NCBI GenBank assembly: GCA_041399205.1
Contig: JAWKTK010000018.1
Coordinates: 124,001 to 188,000, forward strand
Length of the DNA stretch: 64,000 bases
From: JAGQOZ01 sp041399205
GTDB taxonomy: Bacteria; Planctomycetota; Planctomycetia; Pirellulales; Pirellulaceae
Reading direction: 5' to 3'
The translations under genes were made by a program, and so were the position numbers. Of the stretch, positions 10,745-20,987 are shown piece after piece. The notes below the pieces were generated by a model. That model ran no database searches. It saw nothing but the letters and a program-made list of their open reading frames with translations, and was not told the DNA's origin. Within the stretch, counting starts at the first letter, position 1. Every line of letters begins with the position of its first letter.

Positions 10745-10866
10745 CAACGGCTACAGGCGACTGCAAGCCGATCAGCCAACTAGAAATTTCTGATGATTAC
10801 TCATCATGTCTCGTTATCATGAAACGACGAACCGGTCCGACGGGGGCCTAGTGAAGAAGGAACATT

Positions 10867-11835
10867 GTGAACACCAGACGCTTAGGAAATTCGGAGATCG
10901 AGTTGACCACGGTTGGAATTGGCACTTGGGCCATCGGCGGTGGCGATTGGAAGTTCGGTTGGGGCGCGCAGGACGAACAAGAAGCGGTGCAGGGAATTTT
11001 GCGAGGCGTCCAGCTGGGGATCAACTGGATTGATACGGCCGCCGTCTATGGCAATGGTCGGTCCGAAGAGATTGTAGCCAAGGCATTGCAGCAGATTCCT
11101 GCGGATCAACGACCGTTGGTGGCGACTAAGTTTGGCCGAGTGATCCAGGCGGATGGTTCGATTCAAGCCATCATCAAGGCCGATAGCATTCGGCGCGAAT
11201 GCGAAGCCAGCCTGCGCAGATTGCAGACCGATTGCATTGATCTGTATCAGATGCATTGGCCGCAGCCGGACGAAGACATCGAAGAAGCATGGACCACCAT
11301 GGTGCAGCTGAAGCAAGAAGGCAAGGTGCGGCACATTGGCGTGTCCAATCATTCGGCAGCACAGATGGCTCGCTTACAAACCATCCATCCGATAACGTCG
11401 CTACAACCTCCCTACAGCATGTTGGTGCGAGGAATCGAAGATGACATCTTGCCCTACTGCCAGGCCCATTCGATTGGCGTTGTCTGCTATAGCCCCATGT
11501 ACAAGGGCTTATTGACGGGCAAATTCGATGCGCAGCGCGCGGCCGCATTAAGCGAAGATGACCATCGTTCGCGAGATCCACAGTTTCAAAGTCCGGCGCT
11601 GGAAAAAAATCTTCAGTTCGTAGAAAGCCTCAAGACCGTGGCCGCAGATGCAAATGTCAGCGTCGCTCAGCTGGCGATTTTGTGGACGCTTCGAAACGAA
11701 GTTGTCACGTCCGCCATCGTCGGCGCCAGAAGCCCCAAGCAAATCGAAGAAACCGCGGCGGTTGGTTCGCTGCAATTGAACCAAGACGTTGTTGGGCAAT
11801 TGAACAAACTGTTAGAAGCACGTTCTGCCAGTTAG
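10867..11835 (+). CDS. Aldo/keto reductase
   Basis: This 322-residue protein is a cytoplasmic NADPH-dependent reductase of the aldo/keto reductase superfamily with a single TIM barrel. The catalytic tetrad is visible: D56 and Y61 in WIDTAAVYGNG, K88 in VATKFGR, and H130 in LYQMHWPQP. The C-terminal part has the cofactor loop region AIVGARSPKQIEE. The start is GTG at 10867, preceded by GAAGAAGGAA, and the N-terminus MNTRRLGNSEIELTTVGIGT is typical. The physiological substrate is unknown. It stands alone between the REP pair and a long intergenic region. Confidence 0.9.
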   Translation: MNTRRLGNSEIELTTVGIGTWAIGGGDWKFGWGAQDEQEAVQGILRGVQLGINWIDTAAVYGNGRSEEIVAKALQQIPADQRPLVATKFGRVIQADGSIQAIIKADSIRRECEASLRRLQTDCIDLYQMHWPQPDEDIEEAWTTMVQLKQEGKVRHIGVSNHSAAQMARLQTIHPITSLQPPYSMLVRGIEDDILPYCQAHSIGVVCYSPMYKGLLTGKFDAQRAAALSEDDHRSRDPQFQSPALEKNLQFVESLKTVAADANVSVAQLAILWTLRNEVVTSAIVGARSPKQIEETAAVGSLQLNQDVVGQLNKLLEARSAS

Positions 11836-12672
11836 CCTGAAAACGGCCGCGTAAGAAAATGCCGATCATTTGTGCTAGCAACGCGATCCAAGCGAACGTA
11901 GCTCGCGTAAGATTCGTTAGATTCGCTACATTCCTGTCGCATCGGACAGCCAGATGTGGCGAGGAACGAAATGGTTCGCAATGATTTCGGAAAATCGTAG
12001 CAACCGGCGCAAGTGCGATTGGTGACGCAATGCGTTGTCGCAAGTGCCTTCTGTTTCACGGTTTACGACTGCACGAACGTTGTAGTCGGCTCTGTCGGTA
12101 GGTTGATTATGGTCGTTTTACACGGCGAGTCCGACATGACTGTTGAAAGTTTCTAAAGTAATACCCCCTGTCGAATCGAAACTTACTTTCGGAAGGCAAC
12201 ACGTCACAAGCAATTTCACATTGCCGCGTGAGGTGTCGTTTTCTGCAGGGGGGGTACCTGCCTAAGGCGTTCTGCCTTGTTCCATTTTCGCGTCTTGTCC
12301 ATTGGACCAGTCCGCAAATGGTGCGCAAGTTTCTCCCTTGTTGATGCAACCGTCATGGTTGGCCATGAAGTCTGCTGTTCGAATCGATGGATCGACGCGA
12401 CAGCGGCAATCAATTTGTGGTTGGCTTAGTACGGCTTGTATTTGTTTTGAGGGTTCGCATTCGGATGGAACCGAATCCACACCCTCGTCGAAGCGAATTA
12501 GTGTAGCGTAAGGCCCCGACCCAGAATATCGATATTGGTTACAGCGTGATCTCGAAGGATTGAGTTCATTGTGACCGGATAGCGGTACTTGGGGGCTTAA
12601 ACTGCAGTATTGACTAATAAGAAGTTGCTACTGCTCAAGGTTAATTCAACGTGGAGCAATGGAGAACCTGTG
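11836..12672. other. Long intergenic region with a 12-bp palindrome
   Basis: No ORF in these about 840 bp has protein-like composition. A perfect palindrome, AATATCGATATT, is at 12525-12536, about 140 bp before the regulator gene, and could be an operator. The region also has a G-run at 12247-12253. I see no tRNA or other structured RNA. Confidence 0.4.
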
Positions 12673-13245
12673 ATGAAGGTCTTCACAACTGGTCAGGTCG
12701 CTAAGATCTGCAAAGTGGCCCCGCGCACTGTCAGCAAGTGGTTCGACTCGGGCAGGTTAAAAGGATACCGTATTCCGGGATCCCAAGACCGCCGTATTCC
12801 TCGTGAATACTTGATCCAGTTCTTGAAAGAGCACGGAATGCCTTTGGGTGACCTTGAAGACGAGGCCATGGCCAAAGTCTTGATTGTAGCCCAGGATCAA
12901 GTTCTGATCGAGAATTTACGTCGGGAACTACCACCCGAAAAGTCGTTCCGAGTCGCCGTCGCGGCGAGTGGTTTCGAAGCCGGTATTCAGGCTGAGAGCT
13001 TTCACCCCGACTGCATTATTGTGGATTTTTCAATTGGAAAAGTCGAAGCGTTGCAGATTTGCCAAAACCTGCGTCGCAATACCGAATTTTCCAAGACGAT
13101 TCTGATCGCTCTGCTTCCCGACGACGGAAGTACCATCAGTTTCGATCGATCTGCAATCAACGAAACGTTCAAGAAGCCGTTTGACGCCGCGTTGTTGGCT
13201 GAACGACTTCGAACGCTGATTGGTGCCAAAAAGGAGCTTGTCTAG
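12673..13245 (+). CDS. BldC/MerR-like HTH regulator fused to a receiver-like domain
   Basis: This 190-residue protein has two domains. Residues about 1-55 (VFTTGQVAKICKVAPRTVSK, then GYRIPGSQDRRIPREYL) form an excisionase/BldC-type helix-turn-helix used to bind DNA. Residues about 65-188 form a CheY-like receiver: VLIVAQDQVLIENL, CIIVDFSIGKVEAL with the likely phospho-acceptor Asp, and FKKPFD with the conserved Lys. The usual acidic pair near the start of a receiver is degenerate (AQDQ), so phosphorylation is uncertain. The start chosen is the ATG at 12673 with GGAG 5-8 bases upstream; an upstream in-frame start at 12610 adds 21 residues without a good ribosome site. The order HTH then receiver is the reverse of classical response regulators. 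Confidence 0.8.
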   Translation: MKVFTTGQVAKICKVAPRTVSKWFDSGRLKGYRIPGSQDRRIPREYLIQFLKEHGMPLGDLEDEAMAKVLIVAQDQVLIENLRRELPPEKSFRVAVAASGFEAGIQAESFHPDCIIVDFSIGKVEALQICQNLRRNTEFSKTILIALLPDDGSTISFDRSAINETFKKPFDAALLAERLRTLIGAKKELV

Positions 13246-13577
13246 AACCGTCGCAAGGCGTTTCTAATACTCTTCGCCGATCCTGCACAACCCGTCGTAG
13301 CTAGACCCCTACGGCGGATAATTTTCTGAATATAAAATGCTTGGGTGATCAAGTCATTGATCATGGGACGGTTCCGAGTTTTACGCTCGGCCGTCCGTCC
13401 CCATGCATTCTCTTGTTGTTGTGCCACTCACTTTTCCCGATCGATTGTTGGTTAATTTAACCACGCGCGCTGCGGTTCCTTCGATGCGAACATGCCAACT
13501 TCCGCAATGCCGCTCGATTCAACCACAACAGGGAATACTACGTTCGCAGCCCTTACCACAGGAAATTTGGTTCCGCC
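13246..13577. other. Intergenic region before moaC
   Basis: About 330 bp with no convincing ORF. An AT-rich stretch near 13318-13340 (ATAATTTTCTGAATATAAAATG) could carry a promoter, but no clear -35/-10 pair with good spacing can be assigned by eye. Confidence 0.3.
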
Positions 13578-14054
13578 ATGAGCGAATTCAGTCATTTCAC
13601 GCCCGATGGAAAAAGCCGCATGGTCGACGTTGGCCACAAACCCACGACCACGCGGATGGCGCGAGCTTCCGGAATGGTCACCATGCAGCCAACCACATTA
13701 CAGCTGATTCAATCTGGTTCGGCCGCCAAAGGTGACGTTTTAGGAGTGGCGAGATTGGCCGGCATTATGGCCGCCAAGAAAACAGACGATTTGATTCCGC
13801 TGTGTCATTCGCTGCCGTTGAGTAGTTGCGAAATTGATTTTGAATTTGTCGAACCGAATGCATTGCGAATCGAAGCCACCGCCAAGACCGTCGCACAAAC
13901 CGGTGTCGAGATGGAAGCGTTGACCGCGGTGTCCATTGCCGCACTCACGGTGTACGACATGTGCAAAGCCGTTGATCGAGCGATGGAGGTGCATTCGATT
14001 CAGTTGGAAGAAAAGTTGGGTGGCAAGAGTGGCCATTTTCTTCGCGGTTCGTAA
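13578..14054 (+). CDS. moaC: Cyclic pyranopterin monophosphate synthase MoaC
   Basis: This 158-residue protein is MoaC, which turns 3',8-cyclo-7,8-dihydro-GTP (made by MoaA) into cyclic pyranopterin monophosphate in molybdenum cofactor synthesis. Diagnostic stretches are MVDVGHKPTTTRMA, AAKKTDDLIPLCHSLPLS, TGVEMEALTAVSIAALTVYD and MCKAVDR near the C-terminus. Length matches the family. It is a cytoplasmic enzyme. No other mo-cofactor gene is in the window; the next gene, 63 bp downstream on the same strand, is a polyprenyl diphosphate synthase, so the pairing is probably positional. Confidence 0.95.
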   Translation: MSEFSHFTPDGKSRMVDVGHKPTTTRMARASGMVTMQPTTLQLIQSGSAAKGDVLGVARLAGIMAAKKTDDLIPLCHSLPLSSCEIDFEFVEPNALRIEATAKTVAQTGVEMEALTAVSIAALTVYDMCKAVDRAMEVHSIQLEEKLGGKSGHFLRGS

Positions 14055-14117
14055 AGCATGGTTCGTTCGCCAAATTCGGTTCGCGCCGTTCGTTTTGAAA
14101 AATAGCAGGTTGGAAAC

Positions 14118-15120
14118 ATGAGCCAAGTCATTGAACCCACCAATCCCATGCAAGCTGCCGTGCAGACGTTATACCAACCCATTGAACATGAATTGGCCAT
14201 GGTAGAACGTCGGCTTGCAGATGAACTTCACAATCAGCATCCCTTTGTCGACGAACTGCTGTGTTACGGCGGACAATTGGGCGGCAAACGATTACGTCCT
14301 GCGTTGCTGCTGTTAGTCGCAAAGTCACTGGGCACCGTAGCAGACGAACACATCACTTTGGCCGCCGTAGTGGAAATGATTCACACCGCCACGTTGGTCC
14401 ACGACGATGTTTTGGACGAAGCCAATACGCGTCGCCACCTAGCCACCGTGAACGCTCGCTGGAACAACGAAACCAGCGTCCTGCTGGGCGATTTTCTTTT
14501 TTCGCAAGCGTTTTTCATGGCAGCCACACTCTCCAGTACCTACGGCTGTCGTCGCATTGGTCAGTCTACCAATATCGTGTGCGAAGGCGAACTGAAGCAG
14601 ATTGCCAGCCGAGGCCGGCATGATCTGACCGAAGCAGCTTACTTTGACATCATCAACGGCAAAACGGCTGAGCTGTGCATGTGCCACCCACCTGGGATCC
14701 TACTACGCTTGCCCAGATCCGCAACAGGTTGCTCGGCTGGAACAATACGGCCGCTCGCTGGGCATGGCATTTCAAATTGCCGACGATCTGCTGGATCTAT
14801 TGGGTGACGAAGCGAAAACCGGCAAGTCTTTGGGGTCGGACCTGGAAAAGCAGAAGCCAACGTTGCCCATCATTTTCGCCTATCAGCAGCTATCCGCCAA
14901 CGAACAAAGCGAATTTGTCCGCTTGTTGGAATCTGATTCGCGCGATCGGCATCAACAAATTGTGCAAGCAGTGGAAGCATCAGGCGGGTTCGCCTACGCT
15001 CGTGCCACCGCCGAAAAAATCGCCAACCACGCAGCAACTCAATTGGACCAACTAGAACCATCCGATTGCCGCGACGTATTGCAATCACTTTGCCATTTTG
15101 TGGTCGCCCGATCGGCATGA
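14118..15120 (+). pseudogene. ispB: Polyprenyl diphosphate synthase (long-chain), two-base frameshift
   Basis: This trans-prenyltransferase condenses isopentenyl diphosphate onto an allylic primer to make the polyprenyl tail of a quinone. The first frame runs to about 14680 and contains GGKRLRPALLLL and the first Asp-rich motif LVHDDVLDEANTRR. The second frame, from about 14680 to the stop at 15120, contains ATHLGSYYA and the second Asp-rich motif FQIADDLLDLLGD. The break is at CTGTGC-ATGTGCC (14673-14684), where inserting GC restores the family sequence AELCACATHLG. All catalytic motifs are present across the two frames and the summed length (about 334) is normal, so the frameshift may be artefactual. 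The symbol is by family resemblance; chain length is not determined. Confidence 0.85.
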
Positions 15121-15196
15121 CAGCATTCGCTGGATGATTCTTCGCCTGTCAAAGCTCGCCTCTTTGGGGCGGTGCCATTGACTGCAATTAACAACG

Positions 15197-18100
15197 TCAC
15201 GCAACGGTTAGTTTTTCCAAGGATGCTTCGGTAGATTGAGACAGAAGCTGTTCGCCTTTGCCGGTTCGAATCGCGAATTGCCAAAACAGCGCGGGCCGAA
15301 CCAGAAATTCCAGCGCCGTCGAACTCAACAGTCCGCCAATGATCACGGTCGCCACGGGATACAAGATTTCCTTACCTGGTTCGCCCGCCGCCATGGCCAA
15401 TGGCACCAAGCCAATTCCCGACGTCAAGGCGGTCATCAACACTGGTGCCAAGCGATCCAAGCCCGCTTTGATGATCATTTCCGCAGACCACGTTTCGCCT
15501 TCGTGTTCCACCAGATGCAAATAGTGATTGATCAGCAAAATGCCGTTTCTGGAAGCAATTCCACACAAAGAAATAAAGCCCACCATGCTGGCAATGGTCA
15601 GTGTCTGGCCTGTCCAATACAACGCCGCCACCGCTCCGATAAACGCCATGGGCAACGCCACCATGACTTGCAACGCCAAGTTGATGGAACGAAACATTTT
15701 GAACAGCACCAAGAAAATTCCGGCCAGCGACACCAGGAATAGGATCTGGATCATGCGCGAGGCCGACGCTTGGCTTTCAAACTGTCCGCCGTAATCCACA
15801 AAGTAACCGGTCGGCAAATCCGCCACTACGGGACCGACTGCCAACTTGATGTCATTCACCACGTCCACCAGTCCTCGATCTTGAACGTTACACTGAATGG
15901 TAATGCGTCGCCGCACTTGTTCTCGACTAATGGAATTCGGACCACTGGATTCGTATATATTGGCCACGTCTTCTAGTTTCACCACCGAACCGTCGGGCAC
16001 ATTGACGGTTAGACGTCGCAGTTCGTCCAAGTTTTCTCGAAACGCTTCGTCCATTCGTACTAACAAGTCGAATTGACGCTGTCCGTCCAAGACTTGCGAA
16101 ACGACTTCGCCTTGCATGGCCGTTTCCACAAATTCGTTGATGTCGTTGCGACGTAGGCCAAATCGAGCCAACTTGGCGCCGTCCGCTTCAATGCGCAGCT
16201 GAGGAACGTTGACTTGCTGTTCCACTTGAAGATCTCGGACACCGTCCACACCGGCGATGGCTTGTTTGAATTTTTCCGCCTCGCGCCGAAGTGTATCCAA
16301 ATCGTCGCCGTACAGTTTGATAGCAACTTGCGCTTTCACGCCAGACAGCATGTGCGAAATCAAATGCGCCAATGGTTGTTCCACACTGGTCACAATACCC
16401 GGCACATCCGCCAGCGCTTCACGAATTTGTTCCAACACTTCTTCACGAGTTTCTTCGGCGTGCGGGTCAATCGAAGCAATGTACTCAGACGCGTTCACGC
16501 CTTCCACATGTTCATCCAATTCCGCTCGTCCCGACTTTCGCACCAGTGCGCTGATGGCCGAAACTTTTTCCAAGCGACGTTCTACTACTTGGTTCACTTC
16601 CATCGATTTGGCCAGCGATGTCCCCGGTGGCAAGATGACGTTCACCTGCACCGCTCCTTCATTGAACGGCGGTAGAAAATCGCTTTCCAAGCGGAACAGT
16701 GCCAGCGACGATATGATCACGGCTACTCCGGCAATGGTCAAAACAACTCCGGACCACCGCAGGCTGCCGCCCATGACAAATGCCGCCAATTTCTTCAGCT
16801 GCCGCAACAACCAACCGTCTGACTCTGCGTGATTGGATCGACTGACCTGTTTTCCTAATAACAAATAACTCAACACGGGCGTAACGGTCAGCGACACCAA
16901 CAATGACGACACAATCGACACGATATACGCCACTCCCAGCGGAGCGAACAAACGGCCTTCCATGCCTTCCAGTGCAAACAGCGGCAAGAAAACCAAGACC
17001 ACAATCATGGTGCCATAGACAATCGAATTGCGAATTTCACAACTCGCTTCATACACCACCACCAGCGCGGACTTGGGATTGGACGATTGCCGATTTTCCT
17101 TCAAACGCCGAAAAATATTTTCCACGTCTACAATCGTCGTCGACCAATTCTCCCATGGCGACGGCCAATCCGCCCAAGGTCATGGTGTTGATGGACAAGC
17201 CAAACCAGCGAAAAACCAAAATGGTAATCACAATGGACAGCGGGATGGCGGTCAGCGTGATGAAGGTGGTACGGAAGTTCAGCAGAAAGACAAACAAGAT
17301 GATCAGCACCAAGATACTGCCGTCGCGCAAGGCTTCCATCACGTTGGCGATGGCCAGGTCAATAAACGCCTTTTGCTGATACAGATTGGGCAGCAGACGA
17401 ATATCGGATGTCATGGAAGCTTCTAATTCGGCCAGTGCTTGCGTCACCTCTTGGGTGACTTGGCGAGTGTCCGCGTCGGGCTGTTTGTTGATGGTCAACA
17501 CCACGGCCGGTCCGCCGGTAAACGATGATTCGGCGGTTTCGTCGGTTCGCACAAAGGCCGAACTGTCGCCTCGTTTCACTTGCGGCCCTTCCACCACGTG
17601 GGCCACTTGATGCAAACGAACCGATTGTCCGTCTCGATAATGCACCACGATATTTTTGATTTCATCCACGGTGCGAACGCGTCCCAAAGATCGAACCAGC
17701 AGTTCGTTGGGGCCTTGTTCGTCCAGATAACCGCCAGCGCCGTTTTGATTGCTTTCGCGCAGAGCGGTTTTGACTTCGTCCAGGGTGACGTCAAAGCGAA
17801 CCAATTCGTTGGGATCCACCAAGACTTGAAATTGTTTGCGTTGGCCACCCATGGTGATCACTTGCGCCACGCCGGGAATGGTCAGAAGTCGCTGCCGCAC
17901 GACCCAATCCGCCATGGTCCGCAGCTCGAGCGGATCGGTGGAGCCATCTTGGCTGATCATCCCCACAATCATGATCTGCCCCATAATGGACGAAATAGGT
18001 GCCAGATGAGGTTTCACGCCCGGCGGTAGTCTGTCTCCGACCACGCTGATTCGTTCGTTCACCACTTGGCGATCGTCGTAGATATTGGTGCCCCAATCGA

Positions 18101-18389
18101 ATTCGACATAGATCACGCTCAGACCAACACTAGAACTACTGCGAACCGCTTGCACACCCGTCGCACCGTTCAACGAAGCTTCCAGTGGAAGCGTCACCAG
18201 TGACTCCACTTCTTCCGGAGCCATCCCCGGCGTCTCGGTCAGAATGACCACGCGAGGACGATTCAGATCCGGAAACACGTCAATGGGCAATTGCATCGCT
18301 TGCCAACCACCGTAACCAAGCAGCAACAATGCAAACGCCAACGTGAGCACGCGATTCTGTAACGCAAAGCGAATGAATCCGTTTAACAT
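15197..18389 (-). pseudogene. cusA: CusA/CzcA-type heavy-metal efflux RND pump, frameshifted
   Basis: This inner-membrane RND transporter exports metal ions using the proton gradient. The 5' part (18389 to about 17135) begins LNGFIRFALQNRVLTLAFAL and includes the periplasmic porter domain and the first membrane bundle (GGLAVAMGELVDD). The 3' part (about 17135 to 15197) resumes at DVENIFRRLKENRQS and runs through the second porter domain and six further membrane segments. On the coding strand GTCGACGACG-ATTGTAGACG lacks two bases relative to GELVDDxIVDVEN, the highly conserved proton-relay helix. The summed length (about 1060) is normal for HME-RND pumps. It is transcribed after the adaptor gene upstream; the outer-membrane partner is not in the window. 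As written it is broken; in the organism it may be intact. Confidence 0.85.
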
Positions 18390-18443
18390 AGCGGCCTATC
18401 TTTTTTGGCTAAGGCAATTCTAGGAACGGAAGAATAAGACTGA

Positions 18444-19778
18444 TTAATGGACGTGCCCGGCATGAGGATCAATGGCACCCGACTTATTCTTCAACGCCAA
18501 ATGCATTTGATAGGCACCTTTCCCGGCAATGACGTCACCGGGCTTGATGGTGCCATCGTTGGAGACGACCACTGCTCGCGCATCTTTGTATTCGACATGC
18601 ACCGCCACTTGATGAAAATGGTTGCCTTCTTGCTGGTAGACGTAGAATTCGGCATTGTCGCGAACCACGGCTTCCACCGGCAAGACAATTCGATCTTGCC
18701 ACGTTTCGACTGGTACCTGCAGCTCCAGCCGCTGGCCTGGATTGTACTTCCACGACACGAATCGATTGCCGTCCGGCCCCATTCGATCCAAAGCCACTTC
18801 GTTCGGCAACGTGACATAAAACAAAAACGCGCGGCTATCCGGATCAATACGATCTGACAAATACAATAGTTCCAAGTTCGAAATCGATTCTCCCGATGCG
18901 GTCGCAAGTTTGGCGGACAAGCGATGGCCCGACGCCGCCACTTGCCGCAGTTGAGCCGCGTCATCTTCGAAAGCGCGACCTTCAATATACAATTCGCAGT
19001 GATCGCCCAGCACACACAGCAATTCGCCCGCGTCAACGTATTGACCAGGGTGAACGTTTAGTTTCTGCACGTGGTACAAGTGATCGTCCGAACAAGAATG
19101 GTGTTCCGGATCATGGGCCGGCGAAGCCACACCAACGAATTGCAGCAAACGATGTTCGCGGACAATGTCGTCGATCTGGGATTCCGTCAAACCGTGCAAC
19201 ACCAGCGCTTGCCGTTCCGCCAGCAATGACGCTTGCAGTTTCTGGCGTTCGTATTTTTGTTCCAAGATTCGGCGACCAGCGATGACATCTTCTCCCACTT
19301 GCGTCAACCGAGCAATCTCGCGATCGACGACGGCCAAACTTTCGGCCGTCCGCAGGAAATCTCGTTGCGCCGCCACCAAGTCTTCATGGGTCAAACGAAT
19401 CTGGAACAGCGACGTCGCTTCCGGAACTGCTTGGCCTTCAATGATGCGAATTTCACTGATCACGCCCGACAGCGGCGCGGTAATCTGCAACTGGCTGCGT
19501 CCCGGCCGTTCGACCACCATAGCCGGCAAAGAAATTGTCCGTTCGAATCGGCCCACCGAAACCTTCAGCGGTTCAAAGCCAATGTTTTTCAGTCCAGATG
19601 AACTCAATTCAATGGCCGTCTCTTCGTCATGATCGTGCGTCGGTTTCAAACCGCCCTGCTGACGAAACAATTCGAACGGATCATCATCGTGGTCATGATC
19701 ACCATGGTCATGACCATGACCATGATCGTGCTCGGCAGATCCCTCCGACGAAGACGAATTTACATACTTGGTGACCAC
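18444..19778 (-). CDS. cusB: CusB-type periplasmic adaptor with His-rich metal-binding N-terminus
   Basis: This is the membrane-fusion protein of the efflux system; it bridges the CusA-type pump (54 bp downstream) to an outer-membrane channel. The 444-residue frame begins at a GTG. It has a strongly metal-binding segment at residues 17-32 rich in His and Asp, then barrel-sandwich halves (QLQITAPLSGVISEIRIIEG and LNVHPGQYVDAGELLCVLGD), a coiled-coil hairpin between them (RDFLRTAESLAVVDREIARL) and beta-barrel/membrane-proximal domains. The end, DPHAGHVH, is again His-rich. The expected signal anchor is missing from this frame, but another frame at about 19800-19870 reads SIYWGIALPIAALTLGPWSG, a good membrane anchor. 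The true start is therefore probably upstream and separated by another small frame break. Confidence 0.85.
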   Translation of the reverse strand: MVTKYVNSSSSEGSAEHDHGHGHDHGDHDHDDDPFELFRQQGGLKPTHDHDEETAIELSSSGLKNIGFEPLKVSVGRFERTISLPAMVVERPGRSQLQITAPLSGVISEIRIIEGQAVPEATSLFQIRLTHEDLVAAQRDFLRTAESLAVVDREIARLTQVGEDVIAGRRILEQKYERQKLQASLLAERQALVLHGLTESQIDDIVREHRLLQFVGVASPAHDPEHHSCSDDHLYHVQKLNVHPGQYVDAGELLCVLGDHCELYIEGRAFEDDAAQLRQVAASGHRLSAKLATASGESISNLELLYLSDRIDPDSRAFLFYVTLPNEVALDRMGPDGNRFVSWKYNPGQRLELQVPVETWQDRIVLPVEAVVRDNAEFYVYQQEGNHFHQVAVHVEYKDARAVVVSNDGTIKPGDVIAGKGAYQMHLALKNKSGAIDPHAGHVH

Positions 19779-20110
19779 GGTGCACGTCGCCGCTCCACGG
19801 CCCCAGCGTCAACGCAGCAATGGGAAGTGCGATCCCCCAATAAATGCTGCGACTATGCCCACTACGTTGCGACTCGCCGGTTTCTGATTCATGCCAGTCC
19901 CCAATCTGTTGTCAGTCTGTCGAGAAATCTCAGTTCGCCGACCGGGCCGAATGAGCGATGTCCCACTGTTCCGTTCGAGAATATCGGCCTGCCTCGCACA
20001 GACGCACGAACTTAAACCCATTCTAAGGATTGGCAAACCTAGTTGAACAGTGCCGAATTCGCAGACAGCACTGACTTTCGGCGCACGACAACTAATTCGC
20101 TTTCTGATAA

Positions 20111-20987
20111 ACGTCTTGGTCCAAACCGGTTGCGGATCTGGTCCGGTTTCCAAGGCCGCCAGGCTTCAACAGAAGCACGAAATAACCTCAAACCTGATCG
20201 GACGACGAACTGCCATCGTTCGCCAGGTAGCATGGGCCCACGGCCCGTGTTTGTGCATACGTCTACCACACCGAGACTAGGTTACCGTATTCGGCCATCT
20301 CACGGGCCGTTCTCACGGGCCATTCTCACGGGCCGTTCTCACGGGCCGTTCTCACGGGCCATGGGCCCATGCTACGAGTGATCGACGCTGCACGCAATTG
20401 ACGGTACACGGCGACACTATACGTCTTGGTCCAAACCGTTTGCGGATCTGGTCCGGTTTCCAAGGCCACCAGGCTTCAACAGAGGCACGAAATAACCTCA
20501 AACCTGATCGGACGACGAACTATCATCGTTCGCCAGGTAGCATGGGCCCACGGCCCGTGTTTGTGCATACGTCTACGACGCCGAGACTAGGTTACCGTAT
20601 TCGGCCATCTCACGGGCCATTCTCACGGGCCGTACTCACGGGCCATGGGCCCATGCTACGAGTGATCGACGCTGCACGCAATTGACGGTACACGGCGACA
20701 CTAAACGTCTTGGTCCAAAACGTTTGCGGATCTGGTCCGGTTTCCAAGGCCACCAGGCTTCAACAGAGGCACGAAATAACCTCAAACCTGATCGGACGAC
20801 GAACTATCATCGTTCGCCAGGTAGCATGGGCCCACGGCCCGTGTTTGTGCATACGCCTACGACGCCGAGACTAGGTTACCGTATTCGGCCATCTCACGGG
20901 CCATTCTCACGGGCCGTACTCACGGGCCGTTCTCACGGGCCGTACTCACGGGCCGTTCTCACGGGCCGTTCTCACGGGCCATGGGCC
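20111..20987 (+). repeat. Three-copy ~300-bp tandem repeat with embedded 13-bp minisatellite
   Basis: Copies begin with ACGTCTTGGTCCAAA at 20111, 20421 and 20705 (periods 310 and 284). The third continues after the IS insertion to about 22480. In each copy a block GTAGCATGGGCCCACGGC plus CCGTG (20227-20249, 20537-20559, 20821-20843) faces its near-perfect inverse ending CCCATGCTAC (20353-20375, 20637-20659, and the IS-split third). Between them lies a 13-bp minisatellite (TCTCACGGGCCGT) present 5, 3 and 7 times. Copy-length differences come mainly from minisatellite number. Because 13 is not a multiple of three, all three frames stay open and give repetitive peptides; I regard these ORFs as non-coding. 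Confidence 0.9.

Noticed and set aside
16214..16832. Plus-strand ORFs opposite the cusA gene
   Set aside because: They are antisense shadows; the minus-strand RND transporter sequence is continuous and conserved there.
20297..20985. 13-bp direct repeats as a possible CRISPR array
   Set aside because: Repeats are contiguous, far shorter than CRISPR repeats, have no spacers, and no cas genes are present.
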